Shown here: positions 45,767 through 54,310 of the stretch, piece after piece | How the letters are laid out: every line of letters starts with the position of its first letter | Numbering within the stretch: position 1 is the first letter of the stretch | DNA from: JAFEDN01 sp963818985 | GTDB lineage: Bacteria; Pseudomonadota; Gammaproteobacteria; Coxiellales; Coxiellaceae | NCBI GenBank assembly: GCA_963818985.1 | Contig: CAWFUJ010000012.1 | Coordinates: 124,001 to 188,000, forward strand | Reading direction: 5' to 3' | Length of the DNA: 64,000 nucleotides | Program-made: the position numbers and the translations under genes | The notes under the pieces: model-generated | Database searches by the model: none | The model's input: the letters and a program-made list of their open reading frames with translations, nothing else | Told to the model about the DNA's origin: nothing

Positions 45767-46720
45767 TTAATTTTCAATTAATTTTGCTTGCCACGGGGTG
45801 TTATTTTTAATCATCGTATTCATGATCACCAGCAATTTCCGTACGCAGGCGATCAGCGCTATTTTCTTTTTTTTGCCTGCCTGGCAAAGCCTGTCATAAA
45901 ATGTTTTTAATGTTGGGTTGAATCGAACAGCTACCAACGTACCCATGTAGAGTGCTGACCGAACATTTGCCCGGCCTCCCCAGGTTCCTCTACGCCCCTG
46001 ATATTGACCGCTGTCTCGGTTTAAAGGTGCCACACCAACCAGTGCGGCAATTTCTTTACGACCCACCCGACCTAACTCTGGCAAATCGGATATCAGCGTC
46101 AAGGCAATGACTTGGCCGATGCCTTTAATGCTCTGTAACAGTTCCATTTTTGTGCGCCAGCCTTCATTTTCATTGATTTGTGCAGCCAAACGTTTTTCTA
46201 ATTCCTTTAACTGTTTATCTAAAAAATGAATGGTTTTTTTAATTTGATTGCGTGTATTTCCGCTGGCTCTATCATACCGGTTCTTTTCCATGGTGATCAT
46301 CTCTACCAACTGACGGCGACGCTGCTGAGTATCACTCAGGTCTTGCTCTTCATAAGACGCGACCGCCTTTACCGCAGGCTTGATGGCTTCTCCAAAACGC
46401 GCCAGAACAGACGCATCTATTTTATCGGTTTTGGCCAATTGTCCCAGCGCTTTGGCAAAATCTCTCACCTGTCGTGGGTTAACTACGGCACAGGCAAAAT
46501 TCTCTTTTTGCAGGGTGCGCACCAAATCAGTTTCATAACCACCGGTGGCTTCTGCAATCAGTAAACAGGGCTGGTAGGCGCTCAGGCGTTTTTTAATCAG
46601 CTTAAAACCATTGGCGTTGTTCTCTACTTTAAAATATTCGCCTGTTGATCGTATACACACGTCTAAATGTTTTTTGGACACATCAATCCCGATATAGTCT
46701 TTATACACAGTTTCTGACAT
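45767..46720 (-). CDS. IS110-family transposase
   Basis: A 317-residue transposase of the IS110 family but of another group than the one at 43606. The DEDD domain has DYIGIDVSKKHLDVCI, LLIAEATGGYETDLV, and LAKTDKIDASVLARFGE. The transposase_20 part has LLQSIKGIGQVIALTLIS, ALVGVAPLNRDSGQYQGRR with the likely catalytic Ser, and ANVRSALYMGTLVAVR. It looks complete. AAGGAGATTAA before the ATG is a strong ribosome-binding site. IS ends could not be fixed by eye. Confidence 0.95.
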   Translation of the reverse strand: MSETVYKDYIGIDVSKKHLDVCIRSTGEYFKVENNANGFKLIKKRLSAYQPCLLIAEATGGYETDLVRTLQKENFACAVVNPRQVRDFAKALGQLAKTDKIDASVLARFGEAIKPAVKAVASYEEQDLSDTQQRRRQLVEMITMEKNRYDRASGNTRNQIKKTIHFLDKQLKELEKRLAAQINENEGWRTKMELLQSIKGIGQVIALTLISDLPELGRVGRKEIAALVGVAPLNRDSGQYQGRRGTWGGRANVRSALYMGTLVAVRFNPTLKTFYDRLCQAGKKKKIALIACVRKLLVIMNTMIKNNTPWQAKLIEN

Positions 46721-47470
46721 AATTTAATCTCCTTAATGTCTCAACCTCGCAGATACGGAGTCGTTCAGAACGCTCCAGGCAACTGTTCGAGATAATTGAG
46801 GAAGTGAAGCGTGGCGACCTTTCGCTCGCCGACGGTTTTATAAACCCAGGGCGGAGACGGCCTGCCACGCTTGTTCTTTTGCAGCCATCCATTAATGGCC
46901 GCAAAACCTTTATAACACCTACTACATTATGATACGAGGGCGGAGGGTCTGGGAGGCGGAGCCACCCAGGATTTAAAATCCCTGGAGAAGCCAGCCTTCA
47001 TCGCGAAGCGATTCCAATCAAAAAAGCGTGATGTCAGCAAGATTATTTTCTATTCATGAAGATTGATTTTGAGAACGAATTGTTGATTAAGTTATGCAAT
47101 TCGGTTGATTTTTTTGTAAAAATTCTTTATAATTCCAATCATTATTTGATGACTGGCGCAATTTTTTTTGCGCTGGTTAATGGCGGTGCAAAAAAATTTT
47201 GCCTGTTCATTTGACTGAAATTCACAACTCAGTCTTGTTGATTGCGATAGTATTTTAATAGGTGCTATTTCTTTCTATGAAGTGCTATTTACTTCCCGTA
47301 TTTAGCATTTTTTTTCCTTTCTGAACAGAAAGGAATTCCATTTTTTTATCATCATGATGCATATAAGCGATGTCATCCCGTGCCCAATTACTGGTTTACA
47401 GAATGATTTCGCTAACGCCCTTCATGACAGTTTTTTATTAATCATTTCATCACCACAAGGAGAAAAATAT
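46721..47470. other. Intergenic stretch between IS110 transposase and recombinase
   Basis: No gene is supported here. The part next to the transposase start (46721-46910) is where IS110-group elements carry their bridge RNA; it contains CGTGGCGACC and its partial complement GGCCTGCCACG near 46810-46870. The rest is AT-rich leader. AAGGAG at 47457-47462 belongs to the recombinase gene. Confidence 0.45.
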
Positions 47471-48334
47471 ATGAGTATTAAAACAGAATTGAAAAGATCG
47501 CTTTACACGGTCTTGCAAAATGATCATCAAGGTTCGTTTGCTTCGCGCGCAGACCGGCGGCAAATACTGATGCAATTAGCCGATGATCTGATTGGATTAG
47601 GCTATAAAATTCCTCATATCCAGCAATTTAAATCCAAGCACGTCACCGCATTGACGCAGCATTGGCAGCAAAAAGGATTAAACAACGGCACGATTAAAAA
47701 CCGGTTAGCAGTTATCCGGCATTTATCGAGAATGTTGAATAATTCCCATTTAATCCCCGATAACTCCATCCTTAAAGTGGGTTCCCGGAAGTATTACAGC
47801 CTTGAGAATCGCGCCGTGCATCAACCTGAATTGTCCAGGCTGGCTGACCCGTATGTGCGGGTGTCGGCGGAATTGCAGCGGGTATTCGGATTGCGCCGCG
47901 AAGAATCTTTAAAAATCAGACCTGCCTTGGCGGATAAAGGCGATAAGCTTTCACTGCTTGGAGCCTGGTGCAAAGGCAATCGCAGCCGGGAAATTCCAAT
48001 TCGCACCGAAGAGCAGCGGTATTGGCTGGAACAGGCTAAATTATTAGCGCGGCGGCAACACTCGCTGATACCAGAAGAAAAAACCTATATTCAACATCGC
48101 TACGTTTATGAAAAACAGTTGCGTAAGCTCAAGCTGCGTTCTCATGCGTTGCGCCATGCGTATGCGCAGCGGCGTTACCAGGAATTGACGGGCTGGCTGC
48201 CGCCAATTGCTGGCGGCCCTGTACCCAGAGACTATACCCCGGAACAGCGGTATCAAGACACACTCGCCCGGCTGACTCTATCCGAAGAACTCGGCCATAG
48301 TCGAATTCGCGTAATGCGAAGTTATTGTGGATAG
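47471..48334 (+). CDS. Tyrosine recombinase / phage-type integrase
   Basis: A 287-residue protein of the type annotated as phage integrase in Legionella and enterobacterial mobile elements. An N-terminal SAM-like DNA-binding domain (residues 1-110) is followed by a catalytic domain with Arg in FGLRREESLKI, HALRHAYAQRR, LGHSRIRV and the terminal nucleophile Tyr in MRSYCG. All catalytic positions are present although the protein ends directly after the Tyr. The ATG at 47471 is backed by CAAGGAG; a longer in-frame start exists but lacks one. It is distinct from the P4-type integrase at the element end, so it may resolve or invert DNA or come from an older insertion. Confidence 0.85.
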   Translation: MSIKTELKRSLYTVLQNDHQGSFASRADRRQILMQLADDLIGLGYKIPHIQQFKSKHVTALTQHWQQKGLNNGTIKNRLAVIRHLSRMLNNSHLIPDNSILKVGSRKYYSLENRAVHQPELSRLADPYVRVSAELQRVFGLRREESLKIRPALADKGDKLSLLGAWCKGNRSREIPIRTEEQRYWLEQAKLLARRQHSLIPEEKTYIQHRYVYEKQLRKLKLRSHALRHAYAQRRYQELTGWLPPIAGGPVPRDYTPEQRYQDTLARLTLSEELGHSRIRVMRSYCG

Positions 48335-48341
48335 CAAGTTG

Positions 48342-48406
48342 TTATGTGCAGTAGACAAAGAAAAGACAGATTTTATGGGGGTTTAGCCAGAAATTACTGC
48401 ACATAA
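48342..48406. repeat. Inverted repeat after the recombinase gene
   Basis: TTATGTGCAGTA at 48342-48353 and its exact complement at 48395-48406, 41 bp apart, just after the recombinase stop. It may be a binding or crossover site for that recombinase. Confidence 0.4.
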
Positions 48407-48487
48407 AAATTACTTAGAATTACTTATGGAATGTAATCACTTAGATAATAGTGTTGATTTTCGGTAAAAAGCTGTGGCATAGTGAGC

Positions 48488-48522
48488 GTACAGGCCAAGT
48501 GCAGTTACACTTGGCGCTGTAC
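48488..48522 (+). promoter_or_regulatory. Hairpin leader before the 96-residue gene
   Basis: GTACAGGCCAAGTG pairs with CACTTGGCGCTGTAC (one bulge) 30 bp before the ATG at 48552. It may regulate the short gene or be the end of an earlier transcript. Confidence 0.35.
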
Positions 48523-48551
48523 TAACCACTTTAACTTAACGAGAAGTTAAC

Positions 48552-48842
48552 ATGGCTGATTGCAGTTTATACGAAATTCACGCTTTTTCAAATATCTTCC
48601 TGAAATATCCGGGTTGCTTTCCTATGATACAATACTCCCAGGCGCATAACGTCCGATTTGCGTTTGCGGATAAGCTCGTCTGTATTTTCAGCCGGGCGCA
48701 TAGGGCAATCCCGATTTTCAGGTCAGTGGATGATGAAAAAGGCGGGGGTTTTTTCGTAAAGACCGTCCAGTCCATGCGCCAATGCGTCATCGGGCTGGTC
48801 AACCCCTATAAACCGGTGGGCATTGGCGTTGTGGTTCTTTAA
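48552..48842 (+). CDS. Small hypothetical protein
   Basis: A 96-residue protein that I do not recognise. The ATG has GAGAAG 7 bp upstream. Composition is balanced, with cysteines at residues 4, 22, 44 and 77, and a mixed alpha/beta look (HNVRFAFADKLVCIFSRAHR, QCVIGLVNPYKPVGIGVVVL). There is no signal peptide or membrane span. It sits between the recombinase and the leftward RHH gene, convergent with the latter with 22 bp between stops. It may be an accessory gene of the element. Confidence 0.5.
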   Translation: MADCSLYEIHAFSNIFLKYPGCFPMIQYSQAHNVRFAFADKLVCIFSRAHRAIPIFRSVDDEKGGGFFVKTVQSMRQCVIGLVNPYKPVGIGVVVL

Positions 48843-48864
48843 GGGTACTACCTACCCAAAAAAA

Positions 48865-49236
48865 TTATTGTTCTTGAGTGTCTTTGATAAATTGGTCTAC
48901 TCGATCGGAAGCTTTTTGTTTTGCCTCTACCGTAAACGCACGGCGTTGCTCTACCGATTCTTGAGAGCTGCGCGTGATCAGGTATCGAATCAGATAGCGA
49001 GATTCTAACGCCCAAGTCAATAGCTTTTGCCATTGTCTGTTAGACTGCTGAATATGAGGTGATGAGGTCAACGCACCCTCCGCTAAAGCTTTGGGTTGTC
49101 TGCTAGCATCTTCCACACGCAAACCTAAGTCGATTAAATGAGTGCTGCAATGAGATAAAGTCATTGATCTCTGTTCTGTCAGCGCTTTGATTTTTTCAAG
49201 CTGTGCATCCGTCAAAGTAATAGTTAATCGAGCCAT
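48865..49236 (-). CDS. Ribbon-helix-helix protein, mobilization-type
   Basis: A 123-residue protein that starts MARLTITLTDAQLEKIKALT, the pattern of a ribbon-helix-helix DNA-binding N-terminus, followed by a charged helical tail (RRAFTVEAKQKASDRVDQF). Proteins of this kind act as auxiliary relaxosome factors or as antitoxin-like repressors. AAAGGAG stands before the ATG. It reads away from the long AT-rich stretch with 80-bp inverted repeats, which may be its binding region (origin of transfer or operator). Confidence 0.65.
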   Translation of the reverse strand: MARLTITLTDAQLEKIKALTEQRSMTLSHCSTHLIDLGLRVEDASRQPKALAEGALTSSPHIQQSNRQWQKLLTWALESRYLIRYLITRSSQESVEQRRAFTVEAKQKASDRVDQFIKDTQEQ

Positions 49237-50486
49237 AAAAATTCTCCTTTTTTATTGATGATGAATTTGTTTTGATATTCTCGTTAAAAACGACAATAGT
49301 TGATTGTACCAAAATGATCTTGAAAAGTGATGCAAAGTGATGAAGTCTATGCTGCATTTTTCAGCGGTCAAAAGCGAATAAGCCAGAAATAGCCTGAAGA
49401 AGTTTTAATCGTAAAATATGCTGCATGTGTGCAGCATGTTTTTATTGAAAAAGTGATGATGATCGTCATCACTTTGGCAAAAAACTGCTGTTTTTCGTGC
49501 ATGACCGTATCGCAGTGTAAGGGATTGAATGATTGAGGTTTTTCGCAAAGGCACTCACAGTGCGACGGGTGTACATACTAAAAACGCCAAAACAACGAAA
49601 TCCGCCCATAATCTCAGGCAATTCTTGATTTAAAATTTTTAGGAAATTATATTTTTACGGGAGTAAAGTTAAATAATTTTTCTGTAGATTTCAATAATTT
49701 TTTAGCAAAGTGTTTTATTAGGTCAATAATTAAATTTAGAGTCATTAATTATTTTTCTAAATTGACAGCATCTAAAAATAATTTTTGATACAGTGGTATA
49801 TTAACCCGAAGTATCAATAAAATTGAAAAGAAAAAAATAAATAAAAATCTCCAGTTTCGTCAGTGTATAATTTTTTTAGTAAAACGACTTACTGAGAAAT
49901 AATTATTGAAAGAAGCACCAAAATAGCTTAAGTTCTATTCATGTAAAAATATAAGTTTTATAAAAAAATCAGTACAGAATCACTTCAGAAGTTATTCAGA
50001 TTTCGTTATTATGGCCAAATTTCCATGCACACCCCTCGCACCTAGGGTGCTTTTACGGAAAATCTCAATCATTCAAACCCTTACAGTGCGATACGATCAT
50101 GCAGAGAAAAAAGTATTTTAAATTGCCATTTCTGCTGATTTTGGCCATTTATCGCTGATTTTCTGCTTTTTTCGTAGACAAGTGATGTAAAGTGTATCAC
50201 GGTTTTTTGAAAGTGATGCAGTTTACATCACTCAGAATGGCTTTAATAAATACTTATGATGAGATTTAATTGAATGGCATAACTGAGGTTTCATTAAAAA
50301 TCATAGAATGTAAGCTGTGACTTGAGAAGAATATTTTTTTGAAAATGTGAGAAAAAAATTTTAAAAAATAAAAACTAATTTTATTGGACTGGATAATTTT
50401 TTATGGAAGGGTGAGGAAAATAAAAAATCCTGAGCGAAACTAAACAACGAAAAATAATCGTTTTCAGTTCGCCCAGGATTATTTTT
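49237..50486. other. AT-rich non-coding control region with repeats
   Basis: A 1.25-kb stretch without a credible gene. It holds the pair of 80-bp inverted repeats listed separately and repeated AAGTGATG-type motifs: AAGTGATGCAAAGTGATG near 49326, the palindrome AAGTGATGATGATCGTCATC near 49451, AAGTGATGTAAAGTG near 50181, and AAAGTGATGCAGTTTACATC near 50209. The layout suggests a replication, partition or transfer origin, or the control region of the element. Confidence 0.6.
49498..50102. repeat. 80-bp inverted repeats bounding a 605-bp AT-rich unit
   Basis: 49498-49576 and 50025-50102 are inverted copies with few mismatches (both contain AATGATTGAG, and TGCATGAnCGTATCGCA at the outer end). 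About 450 bp of AT-rich, non-coding DNA lies between. It may be a MITE, an invertible segment, or part of an origin. GTGCGA/AGGGGTGTGCAT sequences at the inner ends are also conserved. Confidence 0.75.
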
Positions 50487-50744
50487 TTATAAAGGCTGTT
50501 CAGGTTCGGTGTAGGTTGCCATCACTGTTTTTAGTTGGTGTTTCGCAATGGCGTTCCAATCATCCAACATAGAGAACAGTTGCAGGCATTGCGCCTGTTC
50601 GATGTGCTCAGTGTGACTGATGATGCCTAGGGCGGACAGCAGTTGTGTTTTTTCCAAACAGTCTTCAATAATTTCCAGAGGTGTTAAACCTCGATGCGAA
50701 GGTAGGACGAAAGACAAATTTTCAGATACAATGGCTTTAACCAT
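50487..50744 (-). CDS. Small protein resembling DUF3077/DUF6124
   Basis: An 85-residue protein starting MVKAIVSENLSFVLPSH. The helical pattern with LLSALGIISHTEHIEQ recalls the small DUF3077/DUF6124 proteins found on mobile elements; their function is not known. I take the ATG at 50744 because GGAG stands 7 bp before it; a longer frame to 50903 exists but adds unrelated basic sequence. It stands alone between the AT-rich control region and the iteron cluster. Confidence 0.5.
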   Translation of the reverse strand: MVKAIVSENLSFVLPSHRGLTPLEIIEDCLEKTQLLSALGIISHTEHIEQAQCLQLFSMLDDWNAIAKHQLKTVMATYTEPEQPL

Positions 50745-50970
50745 GATCAACTCCAAAGTTAGTTGGTTGTGGCTAGTCCCATCATCGTATTCGCGTACTT
50801 TGGTGGGACGCTTCAGAGAAGTCTCTGCCTTGATGCCTAAAGCAGGTAGGGGCAGAGACCTCACCTTAATGACTACCTTAGCAGAAGTCCCATTGGGCCG
50901 CAACGTCCAACACGTCCATCACGTCTTCATTAATAAAATGAGTTTAATAAAAATAAGAATGGCTTTTTTT

Positions 50971-51240
50971 CGGTGTTACAGGTGTAACACGTGTAACGTA
51001 CCTATGTCTTGCATTCTAATCTATTATTTTTAAATGATTTTTTCTTAAAGAGGCGTCTATAGCGAATTAAAAATGCAAGGTGTAACAAGGTGTGACAGGT
51101 GTGACAGGTGTTACAATCTACCTTTTGTTACACTTTGTCACACCTTGTTACACCATCCTCCGAAAAGAGAGTGAATTAACCCAATCAATTGATAAGATAA
51201 CTATTTTTTGTTCTGTAACACCTGTTACACGTTGTAACCC
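50971..51240. repeat. Iteron-like cluster of GGTGTRAC octamers
   Basis: About thirteen copies of GGTGTAAC/GGTGTGAC or its complement occur in three groups: 50971-50998, 51078-51155 and 51214-51239. Spacing within groups is 9-10 bp, about one helix turn, and the middle group runs in both orientations. It lies in the gap between the small gene at 50744 and the DUF927 replication gene end. Candidate origin of replication or operator array. Confidence 0.75.
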
Positions 51241-51273
51241 CTGATAATCGTTAGTTTGTTTTTTATGGTGAGC

Positions 51274-51621
51274 TTATAGTGGGTCGGTGCGAATAAAACG
51301 ATAGCATCTTTTTAGCCCTTCGCCGGGTAACCGGTACGTAGTTTGTAGTTTGCCTTCACTGCTCGGTTGCAACATACCGGCTTGTACTAACACTCTGGCT
51401 GCCCAACGAGGATCACAACCTTGGCAGATTTCTTGGCGAAACATTTCGGGGAGGACGAAGTACTCATATTGATCTAATACATTACGTTGTCTAAATCCTA
51501 CCCGGTTCATAATGTGTTGGCTGTTGCCGGTAGGATGCATATCCTCAAAACGGCTCGCCCCGTGAGCCTCGAAGAAGGCTTGCACCTGAGCAATTAAAGA
51601 CCGTGCTTTCTTGGTTGTCAA
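51274..51621 (-). CDS. C-terminal part of DUF927 replication protein (split)
   Basis: A 115-residue frame that matches the usual C-terminal tail of DUF927 helicase-primase proteins (IAQVQAFFEAHGASRFEDM, EYFVLPEMFRQEICQGCDPR, VLVQAGMLQPSSEGK). Its TTG start overlaps the TGA of the larger gene (TTGA). Either the two frames are translationally coupled pieces of a split gene, or one base is missing at about 51619 and they are one protein of about 775 residues. The tail resembles a winged-helix fold that may bind DNA. Confidence 0.65.
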   Translation of the reverse strand: MTTKKARSLIAQVQAFFEAHGASRFEDMHPTGNSQHIMNRVGFRQRNVLDQYEYFVLPEMFRQEICQGCDPRWAARVLVQAGMLQPSSEGKLQTTYRLPGEGLKRCYRFIRTDPL

Positions 51622-53603
51622 TCATGGCCGCGCTGTTCCAGCCAGTCTTGAAAACAGCACGTGGCGGCTTGCTCGGCTTCTCCGGGCGGCCAGCCGGTGA
51701 CGCCATACTGTGTTGCCAGTTCACCACCGGCGGCAATCAGGGCGAAGCGGTCACAAACACGATGTACCTGACCACCGCAATTACCAGGCAGGTTTTTTTC
51801 GAGAAATGATTGATGATGAGTTTTAATAGCGGTAGGTAAATTCGCCCAGGCATCGGGCTGGGTGATGCACTCCAAAAAGGATTGGGCGGCGGTTCCGTAA
51901 TAAATAGCAGCAGCGTCTATTAATTGTTTGCTGAGTACCGCGCCAGAAGCGCAGCCGTACAAAGTGTCGAATATCCCAAATCCTTGTCCGGCATCGGCAG
52001 GAATATCCACCAGCCGCACGGTTTGACCGGCTTTAGCTTTTTTACCGGCTTCGCGGATATGTTGCGCTAATCCCACTTCGCCCGCCGATAAAAACAATAA
52101 TCGCCATTCCTGGCGAGATCGCGCTGCGCCATTTTTACCCGCCCGCGCTTTGCCGCTGCCATTCGCCAACATATACGCAATTTCTCCGGCTTCTTTCGGG
52201 TCAACTTGTGACAGTTCATCTAAAACCAGTAAGGTATCCGAACGTAAAGCGGCCAGAGATTCGATGCCGTTGGTGGTGGCGCGCCAGCGCTGCAAATAAT
52301 CTGGTGCACCAAATACCGATGCAGCGACTTTCAACGCCGTGGTTTTTCCAGTGCTGGATTCGCCGACGAAATGCAATCCACCGGATTCAGCACCGGCGGG
52401 ATGCAATAAGATCGCTGCAAACCCGCAGGCAACGGCTAACACCAATCGCGAATTGCCTGCACAATAGGCTGCGATGTGGTGTTGCCAATCCGCTAATGTA
52501 CCAGATTGCTGATACGGATTGATGAGATTATCGGCCTGATAAATGACCGGTTCTCGACTTGCGCCGATGGTGTGATCAGGCAATACGAAGACATTTTGAT
52601 ACCAGCCGGTTTTGGTGACGCAGCGGGCGCGTGTGTCGGGCTGGGTCGTGGTGATATATTCGATCAATCGCTGGCGCGCTTTCATGCCGGGTGCGATTTG
52701 CAGCCCTAACCGCAACAGTTCGCCGCGTAATTCATCGGCGCTGCCTTTGAGCATTTCCATCGGCATCGCCCAGCGATGGATTTGGCCGTCGGCATCGGTT
52801 AATGCCAATAATCGTCCCCAATTTTCAGACGCTTTATCGCGTACTAACGCTTGAATTTCTAATCGTGAGCATATCCAGCGTTTTTCATCGCCGTCGCTGT
52901 AAAATACGCCTTGATCATTGATGATAAATGCGCTGGCTGGTTTAACTGGTTTAGCAGACTGAGTTGTTTCTGGGTGCTGATTTTGTTGTTGTTGGTATTG
53001 CGGTGGTTCCTGTAACGGCAATGCCTGGATTTCATGAATAGTCGCTTGAGGATTTACCGATAACCAGTCAACGCAGTCGCCTTTAGCGGGTAAATTTAAA
53101 TGAGCGATATCTATCCACTGCACAGTGCAATGTAACGCGCGCAATTGTTCGGTAGCGGCCTGTGCGTATTTAAGACCCGCAGTATCATTATCCGGCCAAA
53201 TAATCACATTTCGATGAGTTAACGGTTTCCAGTCGGCAGTGCTGACACTGTCCGCACTGCCTGAAGTGATGGCGATAATACCCAGTTCGGTGAGTTGATC
53301 GGCGCACCATTCGCCTTCCACAATCCACACGACCGCTTGCGGATTTTGCAGGATAGCCGGTAAGCCGTACAGCGGTTTTTTATGCGGAAAATGCGGTTCG
53401 CCGAAGACAAACGTTTGCTGTTTGTTTTGATGCATGGGGCGAATCCATTTTGCCTGTGTCTGCGGATGTTTTAATCGTATCCGCCAATACAGCGGCGTGC
53501 CTTCCTGATCATGATAAGCGTGCAGGGCTTCCGGTTGATATCCTTTGGCAATGACGGTCTGGGCTAATCGTCTGGCGGCAATCTGCGGGTTTTCATTCTG
53601 CAT
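51618..53603 (-). CDS. TOPRIM-DUF927 primase/helicase of the element
   Basis: A 661-residue protein. Residues about 85-190 form a TOPRIM-like domain (VVWIVEGEWCADQLTELGII, then IIWPDNDTAGLKYA), as in phage P4-type and mobile-element primases. Residues about 290-640 form a DUF927 ATPase with Walker A VGESSTGKTTALKVA and Walker B TLLVLDELSQVDPKEAGE. It likely primes and unwinds DNA for replication of the excised element. I choose the ATG at 53603 (MQNENPQIAARRL); it overlaps the zinc-finger gene by 11 bp. The frame ends at QDWLEQRGHD, where the family goes on in the next frame. Confidence 0.85.
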   Translation of the reverse strand: MQNENPQIAARRLAQTVIAKGYQPEALHAYHDQEGTPLYWRIRLKHPQTQAKWIRPMHQNKQQTFVFGEPHFPHKKPLYGLPAILQNPQAVVWIVEGEWCADQLTELGIIAITSGSADSVSTADWKPLTHRNVIIWPDNDTAGLKYAQAATEQLRALHCTVQWIDIAHLNLPAKGDCVDWLSVNPQATIHEIQALPLQEPPQYQQQQNQHPETTQSAKPVKPASAFIINDQGVFYSDGDEKRWICSRLEIQALVRDKASENWGRLLALTDADGQIHRWAMPMEMLKGSADELRGELLRLGLQIAPGMKARQRLIEYITTTQPDTRARCVTKTGWYQNVFVLPDHTIGASREPVIYQADNLINPYQQSGTLADWQHHIAAYCAGNSRLVLAVACGFAAILLHPAGAESGGLHFVGESSTGKTTALKVAASVFGAPDYLQRWRATTNGIESLAALRSDTLLVLDELSQVDPKEAGEIAYMLANGSGKARAGKNGAARSRQEWRLLFLSAGEVGLAQHIREAGKKAKAGQTVRLVDIPADAGQGFGIFDTLYGCASGAVLSKQLIDAAAIYYGTAAQSFLECITQPDAWANLPTAIKTHHQSFLEKNLPGNCGGQVHRVCDRFALIAAGGELATQYGVTGWPPGEAEQAATCCFQDWLEQRGHD

Positions 53604-53904
53604 CGTCGTACTCCCATGCGCCAAAGTAATTGACCGCCTCGACAAAAGTCAGTTGATACCGCTTTTGATGGAACGCCACAATATCGCCGCCTTTTTCGCC
53701 GCAACCGAAACAATGGAAGCCGCCAAAGTCGAGGTTAATGCGCAAACTGGGCTGGGTGTTTTCGTGGAAGCAACAATGTACGCTGACCCAGCCAGTAATA
53801 GCGGATAATTTTGGAAAGAGATGCCGATAATAATGGATCGGTGCGGGTAAATGGTGCGGATTAAATTGCCGCTGCCGCCGTGAAAAATAAGATCGGGATG
53901 TCAT
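53593..53904 (-). CDS. CHC2-type zinc-finger primase component
   Basis: A 103-residue protein with the CHC2 zinc-binding pattern of DNA primases: VHCCFHENTQPSLRINLDFG, then GFHCFGCGEKGGDIVAFHQ. In many elements this finger is fused to the TOPRIM part; here it is a separate gene overlapping it by 11 bp and the AlpA gene by 4 bp. It recognises the template DNA for primer synthesis. A basic N-terminus (SRSYFSRRQRQFNP) may help to bind DNA. Confidence 0.85.
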   Translation of the reverse strand: MTSRSYFSRRQRQFNPHHLPAPIHYYRHLFPKLSAITGWVSVHCCFHENTQPSLRINLDFGGFHCFGCGEKGGDIVAFHQKRYQLTFVEAVNYFGAWEYDDAE

Positions 53905-54194
53905 AGTGGCTTCCCGGAAGAAACTGAATGCGGCTTATCCTGTTCCTGCTGTGCCTGGGTGGTGGATTTAAAAGCGGTATGGCTTTCCAGCCAGGTACGA
54001 ATATCTTTTTTTCGATATCGTACCAGGCGGCCCGTCTTGATAAACGGCACGCCTGTACCTGTCCAGCGGTCGCGCTCAATTAACGCAATCGAGCAACCGC
54101 GAATAGCGGCCACGGTTTCCTGCGTAAATAAAGCGGAATCGGGAGCCAGTTCATATTCCTGCATCAGGTTTAATCGGGATGGTAATGTTTTCAT
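53901..54194 (-). CDS. AlpA-like helix-turn-helix regulator/excisionase
   Basis: A 97-residue MerR/AlpA-type DNA-binding protein: FTQETVAAIRGCSIALIERD, then GVPFIKTGRLVRYRKKDIRT, the wing and basic end of the family. Such proteins switch on element genes or act as excisionase for a P4-type integrase. It is the first gene of the leftward replication cassette (AlpA, CHC2, TOPRIM-DUF927, tail), all overlapping. GGAGAAA lies before the ATG. Confidence 0.85.
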   Translation of the reverse strand: MKTLPSRLNLMQEYELAPDSALFTQETVAAIRGCSIALIERDRWTGTGVPFIKTGRLVRYRKKDIRTWLESHTAFKSTTQAQQEQDKPHSVSSGKPL

Positions 54195-54310
54195 AGCGGT
54201 TTCTCCTTTTGGTTACAACACTATAAAACAGGATGGCACAGTCTGCGGAGAAAAAAACAGGGGGGAAAAATCAAAACTTTGTAATATCTAAATCATCTGG
54301 TTTTGTCGTG

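Noticed and set aside
46701..46904. Small leftward gene upstream of the second IS110 transposase
   Set aside because: It overlaps the transposase start in another frame and lies in the region expected to hold the IS non-coding end.
49326..50240. CRISPR array from the repeated AAGTGATG motifs
   Set aside because: Units are too short, unevenly spaced and partly inverted, with no cas genes nearby.
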